A stretch of DNA of 23,362 bases from JAGOTP01 sp964443315 (GTDB lineage Bacteria > Patescibacteriota > Patescibacteriia > 2-12-FULL-60-25): contig CAYUCP010000010.1 of the NCBI GenBank assembly GCA_964443315.1, forward strand, positions 1-23,362. The letters run 5' to 3'. This document shows positions 1 to 6,699 of the stretch, piece after piece (the stretch's first letter is position 1; each line of letters opens with the position of its first letter). Under the pieces are notes generated by a model that saw only the letters and a program-made list of their open reading frames with translations, did not search any database and had not been told where the DNA came from. Both the position numbers and the translations under genes were made by a program.

Positions 1-290
1 TCATGCTGTCAGCGGCGGCGCAGGCCTATGTCTATTTCCCAGGCGGCTTTGGAACCCTTGATGAGTTGTTTGAAATCGTCACCCTAATTCAAACAGGAAA
101 AATTGCCCACAAGGTGCCAATTGTGTTAGTTGGAAAAACATTCTGGACGCCCATGTTCGATTGGATTCGAAAAGAGATCTGGGATGAGAACTTGTTCATC
201 GATAAACAAGATATTGAATTGATGCAGCTCGTAGACTCGGCAGAAGAAGCCTACGAGATCATTATGGAAGCGAAGAAAGACATGGGCTAA
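1..290 (+). CDS. LOG family / TIGR00730-like Rossmann-fold protein, 3' part
   Basis: C-terminal part of a protein whose start lies before the window; about 95 residues are visible, in the frame that includes base 3. The diagnostic motif PGGFGTLDE is present about 13 residues in. This is the PGGxGTxxE signature of the LOG (lysine-decarboxylase-like) family, whose studied members are phosphoribohydrolases that release a base from nucleoside 5'-monophosphates such as cytokinin ribotides. The rest (VPIVLVGKTFW, then an acidic helical tail ending in KKDMG) matches the family C-terminus. It ends in TAA and is followed by a terminator shared with the convergent rpmB. The family call is firm; the substrate cannot be told from sequence. 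Confidence 0.85.
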   Translation, partial: MLSAAAQAYVYFPGGFGTLDELFEIVTLIQTGKIAHKVPIVLVGKTFWTPMFDWIRKEIWDENLFIDKQDIELMQLVDSAEEAYEIIMEAKKDMG

Positions 291-320
291 GCGAGAAGGC
301 AAAAAGTATAATGTATAAAG

Positions 321-358
321 AAACACCCTATCGAGCGATAGGGTGTTTCTATTTTCTT
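321..358. terminator. Bidirectional intrinsic terminator between LOG gene and rpmB
   Basis: A perfect 13-bp inverted repeat, AAACACCCTATCG (321-333) and CGATAGGGTGTTT (336-348), closes a two-base AG gap. It is followed rightwards by a T-rich run (CTATTTTCTTTCTTT) and leftwards, on the other strand, by CTTTATAC then T-rich sequence. The position between convergent genes fits termination in both directions. Confidence 0.85.
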
Positions 359-369
359 TCTTTGCTAAT

Positions 370-573
370 TTACGCTTTAACCTCGCTGCCGTGCTGAATA
401 GCGACAAATTTCTTGATCGTGCGAAGAGTGCGGGCGGCAATGCGAACACGCTTCCCGTTAATACGAACGGTCTGGAGGTTCACGTTCTGGCGACGCTTGG
501 AAGCGATGTTGGAGTGGCTGCGGGAGTGGCCAAAGACGGCGCTCTTTCCGCTCAGCTGACAGATGCGGGACAT
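370..573 (-). CDS. rpmB: 50S ribosomal protein L28
   Basis: A 67-residue basic protein, slightly shorter than the 78 residues of E. coli L28. The N-terminus MSRICQLSGK, the following GHSRSHSNIASKRRQ stretch and the NLQTVRINGKRVRIAARTLRTIKK segment are typical of L28, a structural protein of the large subunit. It reads leftwards and stands alone, convergent with the LOG gene and divergent from the M50 protease. The ATG is preceded by ATCCCT, the same pyrimidine context seen across the window. A promoter fit lies about 35-65 bases upstream. Identity is strong. Confidence 0.93.
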   Translation of the reverse strand: MSRICQLSGKSAVFGHSRSHSNIASKRRQNVNLQTVRINGKRVRIAARTLRTIKKFVAIQHGSEVKA

Positions 574-608
574 AGGGATGGGTCGATAGACGGCAAAAGA
601 ATGGGCGT

Positions 609-637
609 AGGATAAGGGAAAAGTCGATATTTGGCAA
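609..637 (-). promoter_or_regulatory. Predicted promoter of rpmB
   Basis: On the minus strand TTGCCA (-35, bases 637-632) and TATCCT (-10, bases 614-609) are separated by exactly 17 bases. This would start an mRNA about 30 nt before the rpmB ATG. Prediction by eye only. The -35 overlaps that predicted for the divergent M50 gene. Confidence 0.5.
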
Positions 638-678
638 GCGAGCGTCTACACGTCATCATAGAGGAACTCGACTTTCCC
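616..678. repeat. Inverted repeat framing the divergent rpmB/M50 promoters
   Basis: GGGAAAAGTCGA (616-627) is complementary, with one bulged A, to TCGACTTTCCC (668-678). The arms enclose the shared -35 region and the M50 -10 box. It could be an operator-like site or an mRNA hairpin; nothing in the sequence decides which. Confidence 0.5.
631..659 (+). promoter_or_regulatory. Predicted promoter of the M50 protease gene
   Basis: TTGGCA (631-636), a 17-base spacer, then CATCAT (654-659). The match is five of six and four of six to the sigma-70 consensus, and the implied leader is about 14 nt. The -35 box is nearly self-complementary (TTGGCAA) and shared with the leftward rpmB promoter. Prediction by eye only. 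Confidence 0.4.
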
Positions 679-679
679 T

Positions 680-1327
680 ATGAACCTGTCTCTGCTCTTT
701 CAAGAACCGTGGCTCTTTCTGGTGTTTATCATCGCTTTTTTGCTGACGTTAGCGGTTCATGAGTTTTCTCATGCGTTTGTAAGCCATGCCTTAGGAGATC
801 GAACAGCTGAACGTGAAGGGCGACTGACCTTAAATCCGGTGGCTCATGTGGATATTTTGGGCTTTGTCGCCTTGGTTACGGTTGGATTTGGTTGGGGGAA
901 GCCGGTTCCTTTTAACCCTTACAACCTTAAGTACCAAAAGTGGGGACCGACCTTTGTGGCCCTTGCCGGTCCATTTTCCAACTTACTGTTCGGAACGGTC
1001 TGCATTTTGCTGGTGAATTTACTCACCGGTGTTTTTCAATGGCCAGCGTCCAATTTGTTGCTCGTGACCCTGTCATTCATGGGGTATCTCAACTTCTTAC
1101 TGCTACTCTTTAACCTGATCCCGCTACCTCCGTTGGATGGATCGAAGGTGTTATTAGCGCTCTTGTCTTCTGAGTCTCATCGTTCGCTCCGCCAGTCACT
1201 GGAACAATATGGGCCAATTTTGCTCTTGGTTTTTATGGTTCTAGATTCAGCGACAGGGATTGGTTTCTTTGCTTGGATTGGTTCTTTGGCTCGAGGGTTG
1301 GTTGGGCTTATTGGTTCCATCGGGTAA
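680..1327 (+). CDS. Site-2-protease-type zinc metalloprotease (peptidase family M50)
   Basis: A 215-residue membrane protein. The catalytic zinc motif HEFSH (residues 27-31: H27, E28, H31) lies in the first hydrophobic helix region, AGPFSNLL (96-103) follows, and the third ligand is expected in the LDG motif (D153) after the NLIPLPP stretch. Family M50 members cut substrates within the membrane, often in signalling; this short form has no PDZ domain, as in many compact bacterial homologues. About five to six hydrophobic segments are seen. The start has CCCT before ATG. The next gene begins 18 bases after the stop. The substrate is unknown. Confidence 0.9.
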   Translation: MNLSLLFQEPWLFLVFIIAFLLTLAVHEFSHAFVSHALGDRTAEREGRLTLNPVAHVDILGFVALVTVGFGWGKPVPFNPYNLKYQKWGPTFVALAGPFSNLLFGTVCILLVNLLTGVFQWPASNLLLVTLSFMGYLNFLLLLFNLIPLPPLDGSKVLLALLSSESHRSLRQSLEQYGPILLLVFMVLDSATGIGFFAWIGSLARGLVGLIGSIG

Positions 1328-1339
1328 TGCCTTTATACA
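1311..1339 (+). promoter_or_regulatory. Possible promoter inside the M50 gene end, driving the membrane-protein gene
   Basis: TTGGTT (1311-1316), a 17-base spacer, then TATACA (1334-1339). The -10 box would end six bases before the ATG at 1346. The -35 is poor, and co-transcription with the M50 gene is at least as likely. Confidence 0.25.
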
Positions 1340-1345
1340 CAGTCT

Positions 1346-2920
1346 ATGTGGAAAACTCCCTCCGTTTCCGAGATCTTTCGACGTATTCCGCGAGCTCTGT
1401 TTGTGCTGATCGCTCTTTCAGGAGTCACAGCGCTGATTGAGTCTCTGGCAGGAGCTCAAGGAAGAGAACGAGTCTTCGATCTCACAGCTGTTTTCCTTGA
1501 ACGACCGGTCTGGATGGTATTATTTGGTGTCTGGTTTCTCTTCCTTTCGAAAAAATTGCGTGGATCGACCTGGGTTTCGGCGATCGATCAAGCGTTGCTT
1601 TGGTCTCCGCTTCTGCTGGTTGCGCCGTGTCTCAATAGCTTGGTGGCGTGGTTTGGATTTGAAACGCTTGTCCCACCTTTTGTAAACGTTTTAGAAGTTC
1701 CAGTTTCACTCTTAACGTTTGGTTGGCTTCCGCGCCCGATCGCGTCTGCAGGTATTTTGATCCTCGTGCTTGGAGTGGCAGTTGGGTTGTTTATTGAAGG
1801 GTGGCGTCTAAAACGATCCGTGAAGAGTGTGCTGGCCGTAGTTTTACTGTGGCTAGTGGGTGGTCTTGGTCTCTTGCTTCTCCCTTCATTCATCGCTTGG
1901 AGTATCGTTTCAGTTGATGTCTCGCCGCTCAATGCTGGTCCAAATGTGTTAGCCCGTTCGTGGGTTGCCTTGGCCCAAGAAGGCTATTGGTGGCGATCGG
2001 TGGTGGATCGGTTCCCAGGTATTGTTGAAGGAGAGGCGTATGCTTCCGTTCGACTCGTTCAGCTCGTTTTAGTTTGGTTAGTGGGGATCGGGACAGCGAT
2101 CGTTCTGGTGTCGCGTCAGTTGACTACCCCGATTCGCAGCTTATTTCAGCAGTTAAAACCGGTTCGTGGATTGTCGTTTTTGGGAGCAGCATTCTTTGGC
2201 CTATGGATTGGTCGTCTGTTCGGCGGGGTTTTCATGACCCGTATCATCGATGGGTTTGCTCTTCTCCTCTTCCTCACGACGCTCATCGCAGTTTGGTGCG
2301 TCACGAGCCTTCGAGCCAATCTATCGAAACCAGAAGAGGGGATGATTCCAGCTTGTTCGTGGCTTCTTCCGAGCTGTTCCCTGGTGGCTGGCGTAAGCGC
2401 TTGGTTGCTGGGTTGGCCGGTCTTGCTTGCAGTATTGGGTTTTGTGCTGCTTCAAGAAGCGCTTCATTCCCCGTTTACCCGCTGGAAAGAGCGTTGGTTT
2501 GCGGGAGGAGTCTTGGCCTTTTCCTTTGTTTTTATCGTCGCGTCGGGGATTTTTTTCTCCCTTCGAACGGCAGCCGTTCCGTTGCTTCCAATGAGAATTT
2601 GGCTTATGGTAGGCGTTTTTTATCTGTTTCAAGCTCTTCCTAAAGCCTTCCGCTGGTCTCCGGTGCTCCTTGGTTGGCTGACCGAACATCTACATCTTCC
2701 GCCACGGATGGTGATCCCGATTGTGCTAGCCTTGAGTTATCTCCTGGTTCCCTTGATTTCTGGATGGGTGGTTGTCTGGTGGATTGCCTTACCGTTCGCT
2801 GTTGTGGCGCTCTTGCCGCTTCTCGGAAATGGTCGTTGGGATGATCGGAAGATTGTGGGCTGGCAAACCGCCTTTATTTTGATTGCTTTTTTGCTTCTCA
2901 CGGTCCAACCACCTCGTTAA
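1346..2920 (+). CDS. Polytopic membrane protein of unknown function
   Basis: A 524-residue protein that is hydrophobic along most of its length. By eye there are roughly 13-15 membrane segments, for example near residues 17-33, 54-68, 82-102, 132-151, 160-190, 235-256, 276-322, 338-372, 386-405, 414-431, 454-494 and 505-521. A longer loop with aromatic and charged residues lies around 190-233 (ARSWVALAQEGYWWRSVVDR). I do not recognise the family and see no conserved catalytic motif. It begins 18 bases after the M50 gene and probably shares its transcript. The start ATG is preceded by AGTCT. Transporter, channel-like or lipid-modifying roles are all possible. Confidence 0.8.
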   Translation: MWKTPSVSEIFRRIPRALFVLIALSGVTALIESLAGAQGRERVFDLTAVFLERPVWMVLFGVWFLFLSKKLRGSTWVSAIDQALLWSPLLLVAPCLNSLVAWFGFETLVPPFVNVLEVPVSLLTFGWLPRPIASAGILILVLGVAVGLFIEGWRLKRSVKSVLAVVLLWLVGGLGLLLLPSFIAWSIVSVDVSPLNAGPNVLARSWVALAQEGYWWRSVVDRFPGIVEGEAYASVRLVQLVLVWLVGIGTAIVLVSRQLTTPIRSLFQQLKPVRGLSFLGAAFFGLWIGRLFGGVFMTRIIDGFALLLFLTTLIAVWCVTSLRANLSKPEEGMIPACSWLLPSCSLVAGVSAWLLGWPVLLAVLGFVLLQEALHSPFTRWKERWFAGGVLAFSFVFIVASGIFFSLRTAAVPLLPMRIWLMVGVFYLFQALPKAFRWSPVLLGWLTEHLHLPPRMVIPIVLALSYLLVPLISGWVVVWWIALPFAVVALLPLLGNGRWDDRKIVGWQTAFILIAFLLLTVQPPR

Positions 2921-2944
2921 CAGCGCCCAGATATGGGTCGAATC

Positions 2945-2974
2945 TTGACGAGGCCTAAAAAAAGCTGATAGATT
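2945..2974 (+). promoter_or_regulatory. Predicted str operon promoter upstream of rpsL
   Basis: TTGACG (2945-2950, five of six to consensus) and TAGATT (2969-2974) are 18 bases apart in the 76-base gap before rpsL. The implied leader is about 16 nt. Prediction by eye. Confidence 0.45.
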
Positions 2975-2996
2975 AGCGCCCATCAACTTACTTCCC

Positions 2997-3425
2997 ATGC
3001 CTACTATTAACCAGTTGGTTCGACGTGCTCGTAAGCCTCAGGCCGTCAAATCAAAGAGCCCAGCGCTCCAATTCAAGATGGATACGCTTCACCGCGTTCG
3101 CACGGAATACTCCCGTGGGTCCGGTTTGAAGCGCGGTGTCTGTGTCAAGGTAACCACAATGACGCCAAAAAAGCCTAACTCCGCTATTCGTAAGATCGCC
3201 CGTGTGCGTCTCTCGAACGGTCAGGAAGTCACGGCCTACATTCCTGGAGAAGGTCACAACCTCCAAGAGCACTCCATCGTGTTGATTCGTGGTGGTCGTG
3301 TAAAGGACTTGCCAGGTGTGCGCTACCACATTGTGCGTGGTGTCTATGATACACAGGGTGTCCAAGGTCGTCGTGGCAGCCGTTCTCTGTACGGTGCTCG
3401 TCGTCCAAAGGAAGACAAGAAATAA
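2997..3425 (+). CDS. rpsL: 30S ribosomal protein S12
   Basis: 142 residues, carrying the decoding-centre motifs TPKKPNSAIRK (residues 56-66), GEGHNLQEHS (84-93) and RGGRVKDLPGVRYHIVRG (98-115). The lysines equivalent by eye to E. coli K43 and K88 (K58 and K103) are unaltered, as in streptomycin-sensitive ribosomes, and the aspartate that RimO methylthiolates in E. coli is kept (D104). The extra stretch around residues 26-44 resembles the longer form in Bacillus rather than E. coli. It is the first gene of the str block, followed 21 bases later by rpsG. Confidence 0.97.
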   Translation: MPTINQLVRRARKPQAVKSKSPALQFKMDTLHRVRTEYSRGSGLKRGVCVKVTTMTPKKPNSAIRKIARVRLSNGQEVTAYIPGEGHNLQEHSIVLIRGGRVKDLPGVRYHIVRGVYDTQGVQGRRGSRSLYGARRPKEDKK

Positions 3426-3446
3426 TTTCCCTGAACTGTTACTCCT

Positions 3447-3914
3447 ATGCGTGGAAAGCAAGCCCCTCGCCGTAAAGTTGCGGCCGACCCAAAATACAAC
3501 AACCCAGTTATTACCAAGTGTATTAACTACTTGATGATCGGTGGAAAGCGTCAGCTCGCCCAGAAGATTGTCTACGGAGCTCTCGAGATTGCAGAAAAAA
3601 AGCTTGAGAAACCAGCAGCTGAGGTCTTCGAAGAGGCGATGAAGAACGTGTCTCCAACGCTCGAAGTGAAGTCGCGTCGCGTCGGTGGTGCGAACTACCA
3701 AGTTCCACTTCAGGTCCGCGCCGACCGCCGCATTCAGCTCGCCCTGCGCTGGATGATCACCGCTGCTCGTTCCCGCAAGGGCAAGCCGATGATGGAAAAG
3801 CTCGCGACGGAATTCATCGATGCTGCGCAGAACCAAGGTGAAGCGGTTCGCAAGAAGTCCGATGTGCAGCGCATGGCTGAAGCCAACCGCGCCTTCGCTC
3901 ACTTCGCGAAATAA
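3447..3914 (+). CDS. rpsG: 30S ribosomal protein S7
   Basis: 155 residues, normal for S7, the primary 16S rRNA-binding protein of the small-subunit head. RRVGGANYQVPLQV in the middle and MAEANRAFAHF at the C-terminus are family signatures. It lies in the canonical place between rpsL and fusA. In E. coli S7 represses its own operon by binding the rpsL-rpsG junction. Here that junction is only 21 bases, while a long hairpin lies on the other side, before fusA. Confidence 0.97.
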   Translation: MRGKQAPRRKVAADPKYNNPVITKCINYLMIGGKRQLAQKIVYGALEIAEKKLEKPAAEVFEEAMKNVSPTLEVKSRRVGGANYQVPLQVRADRRIQLALRWMITAARSRKGKPMMEKLATEFIDAAQNQGEAVRKKSDVQRMAEANRAFAHFAK

Positions 3915-3938
3915 GGTAATATTTAGTACGTATTCCAT

Positions 3939-3990
3939 GGAGCTAGTAGCGAGTAGCTAGATGAAACGCTACACCTACTAGCTCCTTTTG
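3939..3990 (+). promoter_or_regulatory. Long hairpin between rpsG and fusA
   Basis: GGAGCTAGTAG (3939-3949) is perfectly complementary to CTACTAGCTCC (3975-3985). Alternatively the outer seven pairs combine with an inner stem GTAGCG (3946-3951) / CGCTAC (3967-3972). A short TTTTG follows. It may act as a weak terminator, attenuator, processing site or protein-binding element within the str operon; the T tract is too short for a confident terminator call. Confidence 0.5.
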
Positions 3991-4026
3991 CTCCCAACTC
4001 CTTTCTCTCACTCATCTCTCTCCTGT

Positions 4027-6108
4027 ATGCCCCGTGAATATTCTTTGAAAGATACTCGCAACTTCGGAATTATTGCGCACATCGACGCTGGAAAGACGAC
4101 CACATCCGAACGTGTATTATTTTATACTGGTCGCAAGCACAAGATTGGTGAAGTGCACGAAGGTGAAGCCACCATGGACTGGATGGCGCAGGAGCAGGAG
4201 CGCGGTATTACGATCACGGCAGCTGCAACGACCTGTTTCTGGAAGGGCTGCCGCATGAACCTCATCGATACTCCAGGGCACATTGACTTCACGATTGAAG
4301 TGCAGCGCTCTCTTCGCGTGCTCGACGGTGCTGTTACGGTGTTCGACGGTGTGGCTGGTGTGGAATCACAGTCTGAAACGGTATGGCGCCAGGCGGACAA
4401 GCATCATGTGCCTCGCATTTGTTTCATTAACAAACTCGACCGCATGGGTGCGAACTTCTACAACGACGTGAAGTCCATTCACGATCGTCTCACGAAGAGC
4501 GCGTATCCAATTCAGTTGCCAATCGGTGCGGAAGAAAACTTCATCGGTATTATTGACCTCATCAACATGAAGGCCGAAATGTACCGTGACGAAATGGGTC
4601 AGAAGATCGAAGAAGTCGAAGTTCCAGCCGACATGCTCGAGAAGGCCAAGGAGTATCGCTCCAAGCTTATCGAGGCAATCGCAGAAACGGACGAAACAAT
4701 GATGAACCGCTATCTCGCTGGAGAAGAGTTCACGGTTGAAGAAATCAAGGCTGGTCTTCGTAAGGCGGTCATCGCGAACCAAATCAACCCAATTTTGTGT
4801 GGTTCGGCCTTGAAGAACAAAGGTGTTCAGTTCTTACTCGATGCGATCGTAGAATATCTTCCATCGCCACTCGACATCCCTCCAACGAAGGGTCACGAAG
4901 TCGATGATGAGAATGCAGCGATTGAAATCAAACCAAACGATGCGGAACCATTTGCTGCCTTGGCGTTCAAAGTCATGGCCGACCCATTCGTTGGAAAGTT
5001 GATTTTCTTCCGCGTCTACTCCGGTTCGTTGTCCTCCGGTTCGTACGTGATCAACGCCCGTACGGGAGACAAAGAACGCATCGGCCGCATTGTGCGTATG
5101 CATGCCAACGAGCGTGAAGAAGTGACGGAGGTCTTTGCTGGTGACATTGCTGCTGCGGTCGGACTGAAAGGTACTCTCACCGGTGATACCTTGTACGATG
5201 AGAAGCGTCCATTGAAGCTCGAATCGATTGTCATTCCAGAACCGGTTATCTCGCTCGCGGTCGAACCAAAGACGAAGGCTGATCAGGAAAAGATGGGTGT
5301 CGCGCTTCAGAAACTTGCCGAAGAAGATCCTTCCTTCCGTGTGCGCACGGATGAAGAAACGCTTCAGACCATCATCAGCGGTATGGGTGAACTTCACCTC
5401 GAAATCATCGTTGATCGCATGAAGCGTGAATACAAAGTGGAAGCCAACGTTGGTAACCCACAGGTTGCGTATCGCGAAGCCTTGAAGGGGACGGCTGAAG
5501 GAGAAGGGAAGTACATTCGTCAGTCTGGTGGTCGCGGTCAATACGGTCACTGTGTCATCACGGTTGAACCAAACGAACGCGGCAAGGGGTACGAATTCGT
5601 TGATGCGATTAAGGGTGGCGTAATTCCTCGTGAATTCATCCAGCCAATCAACAAGGGTATTCAGGAAGCGATGCAGCGCGGTATCTTGGCCGGCTACCCA
5701 ATGCTTGACCTCAAAGTCACGCTCACCGACGGTAGCTATCACGATGTCGACTCCTCCGAAGCTGCGTTCAAAGTGGCTGGCTCGTTGGCCTACCAGGATG
5801 GCTGTAAGAAGGGCGGTGTCGTGATTCTTGAGCCAGTGATGAAGGTTGAAGTCGTCACGCCAGAAAGTTTCATGGGTGACGTCATCGGTGACTTGAACGC
5901 CAAGCGTGGTCAGATCGAAGACGTGGCAGACCGCTCCGGTGTGAAAGTCATTCGCGCCTTGGTCCCACTTGCTGAAATGTTCGGCTACACGACTTCGCTC
6001 CGTTCCATGACCCAGGGTCGTGCGAGTTCCACGATGGAATTCGGTCAGTACGAAGAAGTTCCAAGCAACATCTCGAAGACCATTATCGAAGGTCGCGCCA
6101 AGAAATAA
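4027..6108 (+). CDS. fusA: Translation elongation factor G
   Basis: 693 residues, standard for EF-G, the GTPase that moves tRNAs and mRNA through the ribosome and helps recycle it. G motifs: AHIDAGKT (17-24), RGIT in switch I, DTPGH, NKLD and GSALKNKGV. The C-terminal domains follow, including RGGxxQYGH-like and GYPMLDLKVTLTDGSYHDVDSSE segments. An in-frame TTG 13 codons earlier (3988) would add a non-conserved leader and overlaps the hairpin tail, so the ATG with the conserved MPREYSLKDTRN start is chosen. A strong terminator follows. Confidence 0.97.
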   Translation: MPREYSLKDTRNFGIIAHIDAGKTTTSERVLFYTGRKHKIGEVHEGEATMDWMAQEQERGITITAAATTCFWKGCRMNLIDTPGHIDFTIEVQRSLRVLDGAVTVFDGVAGVESQSETVWRQADKHHVPRICFINKLDRMGANFYNDVKSIHDRLTKSAYPIQLPIGAEENFIGIIDLINMKAEMYRDEMGQKIEEVEVPADMLEKAKEYRSKLIEAIAETDETMMNRYLAGEEFTVEEIKAGLRKAVIANQINPILCGSALKNKGVQFLLDAIVEYLPSPLDIPPTKGHEVDDENAAIEIKPNDAEPFAALAFKVMADPFVGKLIFFRVYSGSLSSGSYVINARTGDKERIGRIVRMHANEREEVTEVFAGDIAAAVGLKGTLTGDTLYDEKRPLKLESIVIPEPVISLAVEPKTKADQEKMGVALQKLAEEDPSFRVRTDEETLQTIISGMGELHLEIIVDRMKREYKVEANVGNPQVAYREALKGTAEGEGKYIRQSGGRGQYGHCVITVEPNERGKGYEFVDAIKGGVIPREFIQPINKGIQEAMQRGILAGYPMLDLKVTLTDGSYHDVDSSEAAFKVAGSLAYQDGCKKGGVVILEPVMKVEVVTPESFMGDVIGDLNAKRGQIEDVADRSGVKVIRALVPLAEMFGYTTSLRSMTQGRASSTMEFGQYEEVPSNISKTIIEGRAKK

Positions 6109-6117
6109 GTAGAATCC

Positions 6118-6158
6118 AAAAAGCCCAGCGCTTGACCCCGGTCGGCGCTGGGTTTTCT
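6118..6158 (+). terminator. Intrinsic terminator after fusA
   Basis: CCCAGCGC (6124-6131) and GCGCTGGG (6145-6152) form an 8-bp GC-rich stem with a 13-base loop. It extends by A-T pairs, is preceded by AAAAAG and is followed by TTTTCTGTT. It splits the str block after fusA, so the next gene and tuf probably need their own promoters or read-through. Confidence 0.85.
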
Positions 6159-6197
6159 GTTCCGTGTTTCTCGCGTAGGCTAAGTTCTAACGCATCT

Positions 6198-6632
6198 ATG
6201 AATCAACTCGATCGTTTAGTTGAACTGGTGAATCGGACGCAATTGCCGACGGTGGTTCAATCTTCAGACGCGCAGGCATCGTGTGTTGTGGTTCCGTTTG
6301 CCCTCTATGAGCGTCTCTCGCAGGGTGGGTTCCCTCATCAGTCCGAGCCATTGAACCGGCCGACTCCTGCGTCGGTCGAAGTATCTGCTGTTCGGTCGGA
6401 GCTACCAGTTATTGTGGAAGATCCAAAAACGCCTCTCAGTCTTCAGGATCTTCTGCATACCGCCGCCCCCATCCCTCCGCCACCCGTCCCAACTTCACCA
6501 ACTCCTCAAATTGAAGCGCTGGAGGACCGTTTCGCCTTTGATGGGGGCGAAGTTAGAATTTTGCCTCAAATGAAGCAAAAATCAGGTCTAGGAAACCCTG
6601 CTTCTGGTCCATTTGGGCCTACACTTGCCTAG
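6198..6632 (+). CDS. Unknown 144-residue protein between fusA and tuf
   Basis: No family recognised with confidence. The N-terminal 55 residues (DRLVELVNRTQLPTVVQ, then CVVVPFALYERLSQ) have the rhythm of a Phd/YefM antitoxin-type domain: helix, strand, then a hydrophobic strand ending in YERL. That is a resemblance only, and no toxin gene is adjacent. The rest is proline-rich and probably disordered (PIPPPPVPTSPTP around residues 93-105), ending in a Gly/Pro tail. An upstream in-frame start at 6132 lies inside the fusA terminator and is rejected. The ATG at 6198 has CATCT before it, like its neighbours. Confidence 0.7.
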   Translation: MNQLDRLVELVNRTQLPTVVQSSDAQASCVVVPFALYERLSQGGFPHQSEPLNRPTPASVEVSAVRSELPVIVEDPKTPLSLQDLLHTAAPIPPPPVPTSPTPQIEALEDRFAFDGGEVRILPQMKQKSGLGNPASGPFGPTLA

Positions 6633-6640
6633 AATAAGCC

Positions 6641-6668
6641 CTTTTGCTATCATCAGGCCACTCATAAT
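6641..6668 (+). promoter_or_regulatory. Weak candidate tuf promoter
   Basis: CATAAT (6663-6668) is a good -10 candidate about 31 bases before the tuf ATG. The best-spaced -35 is only CTTTTG (6641-6646, 16-base spacer). It is called mainly because the fusA terminator upstream makes a tuf promoter likely. Confidence 0.3.
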
Positions 6669-6699
6669 TACGTATTTTAGTCTTATTTGACCTGCTCCT

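Noticed and set aside
1437..2643. Shorter plus-strand open frames within the large membrane-protein gene (1437-1685, 2074-2643).
   Set aside because: They are out-of-frame shadows of the 524-residue gene and rich in Ser/Arg, with no plausible domains.
1346..2920. UbiA-type prenyltransferase identity for the large membrane protein.
   Set aside because: The topology is vaguely similar around residues 300-400, but the Asp-rich substrate-binding motifs (such as NDxxDxxxD) are absent.
3988..4026. Upstream TTG start for fusA adding 13 residues.
   Set aside because: The added residues are not conserved and start within the hairpin's tail; the ATG at 4027 gives the standard EF-G start and the common pyrimidine-ATG context.
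6132..6197. Earlier TTG start for the unknown gene between fusA and tuf.
   Set aside because: It lies in the loop of the fusA terminator, so the mRNA would be mostly terminated or structured there; the ATG at 6198 matches the local start context.
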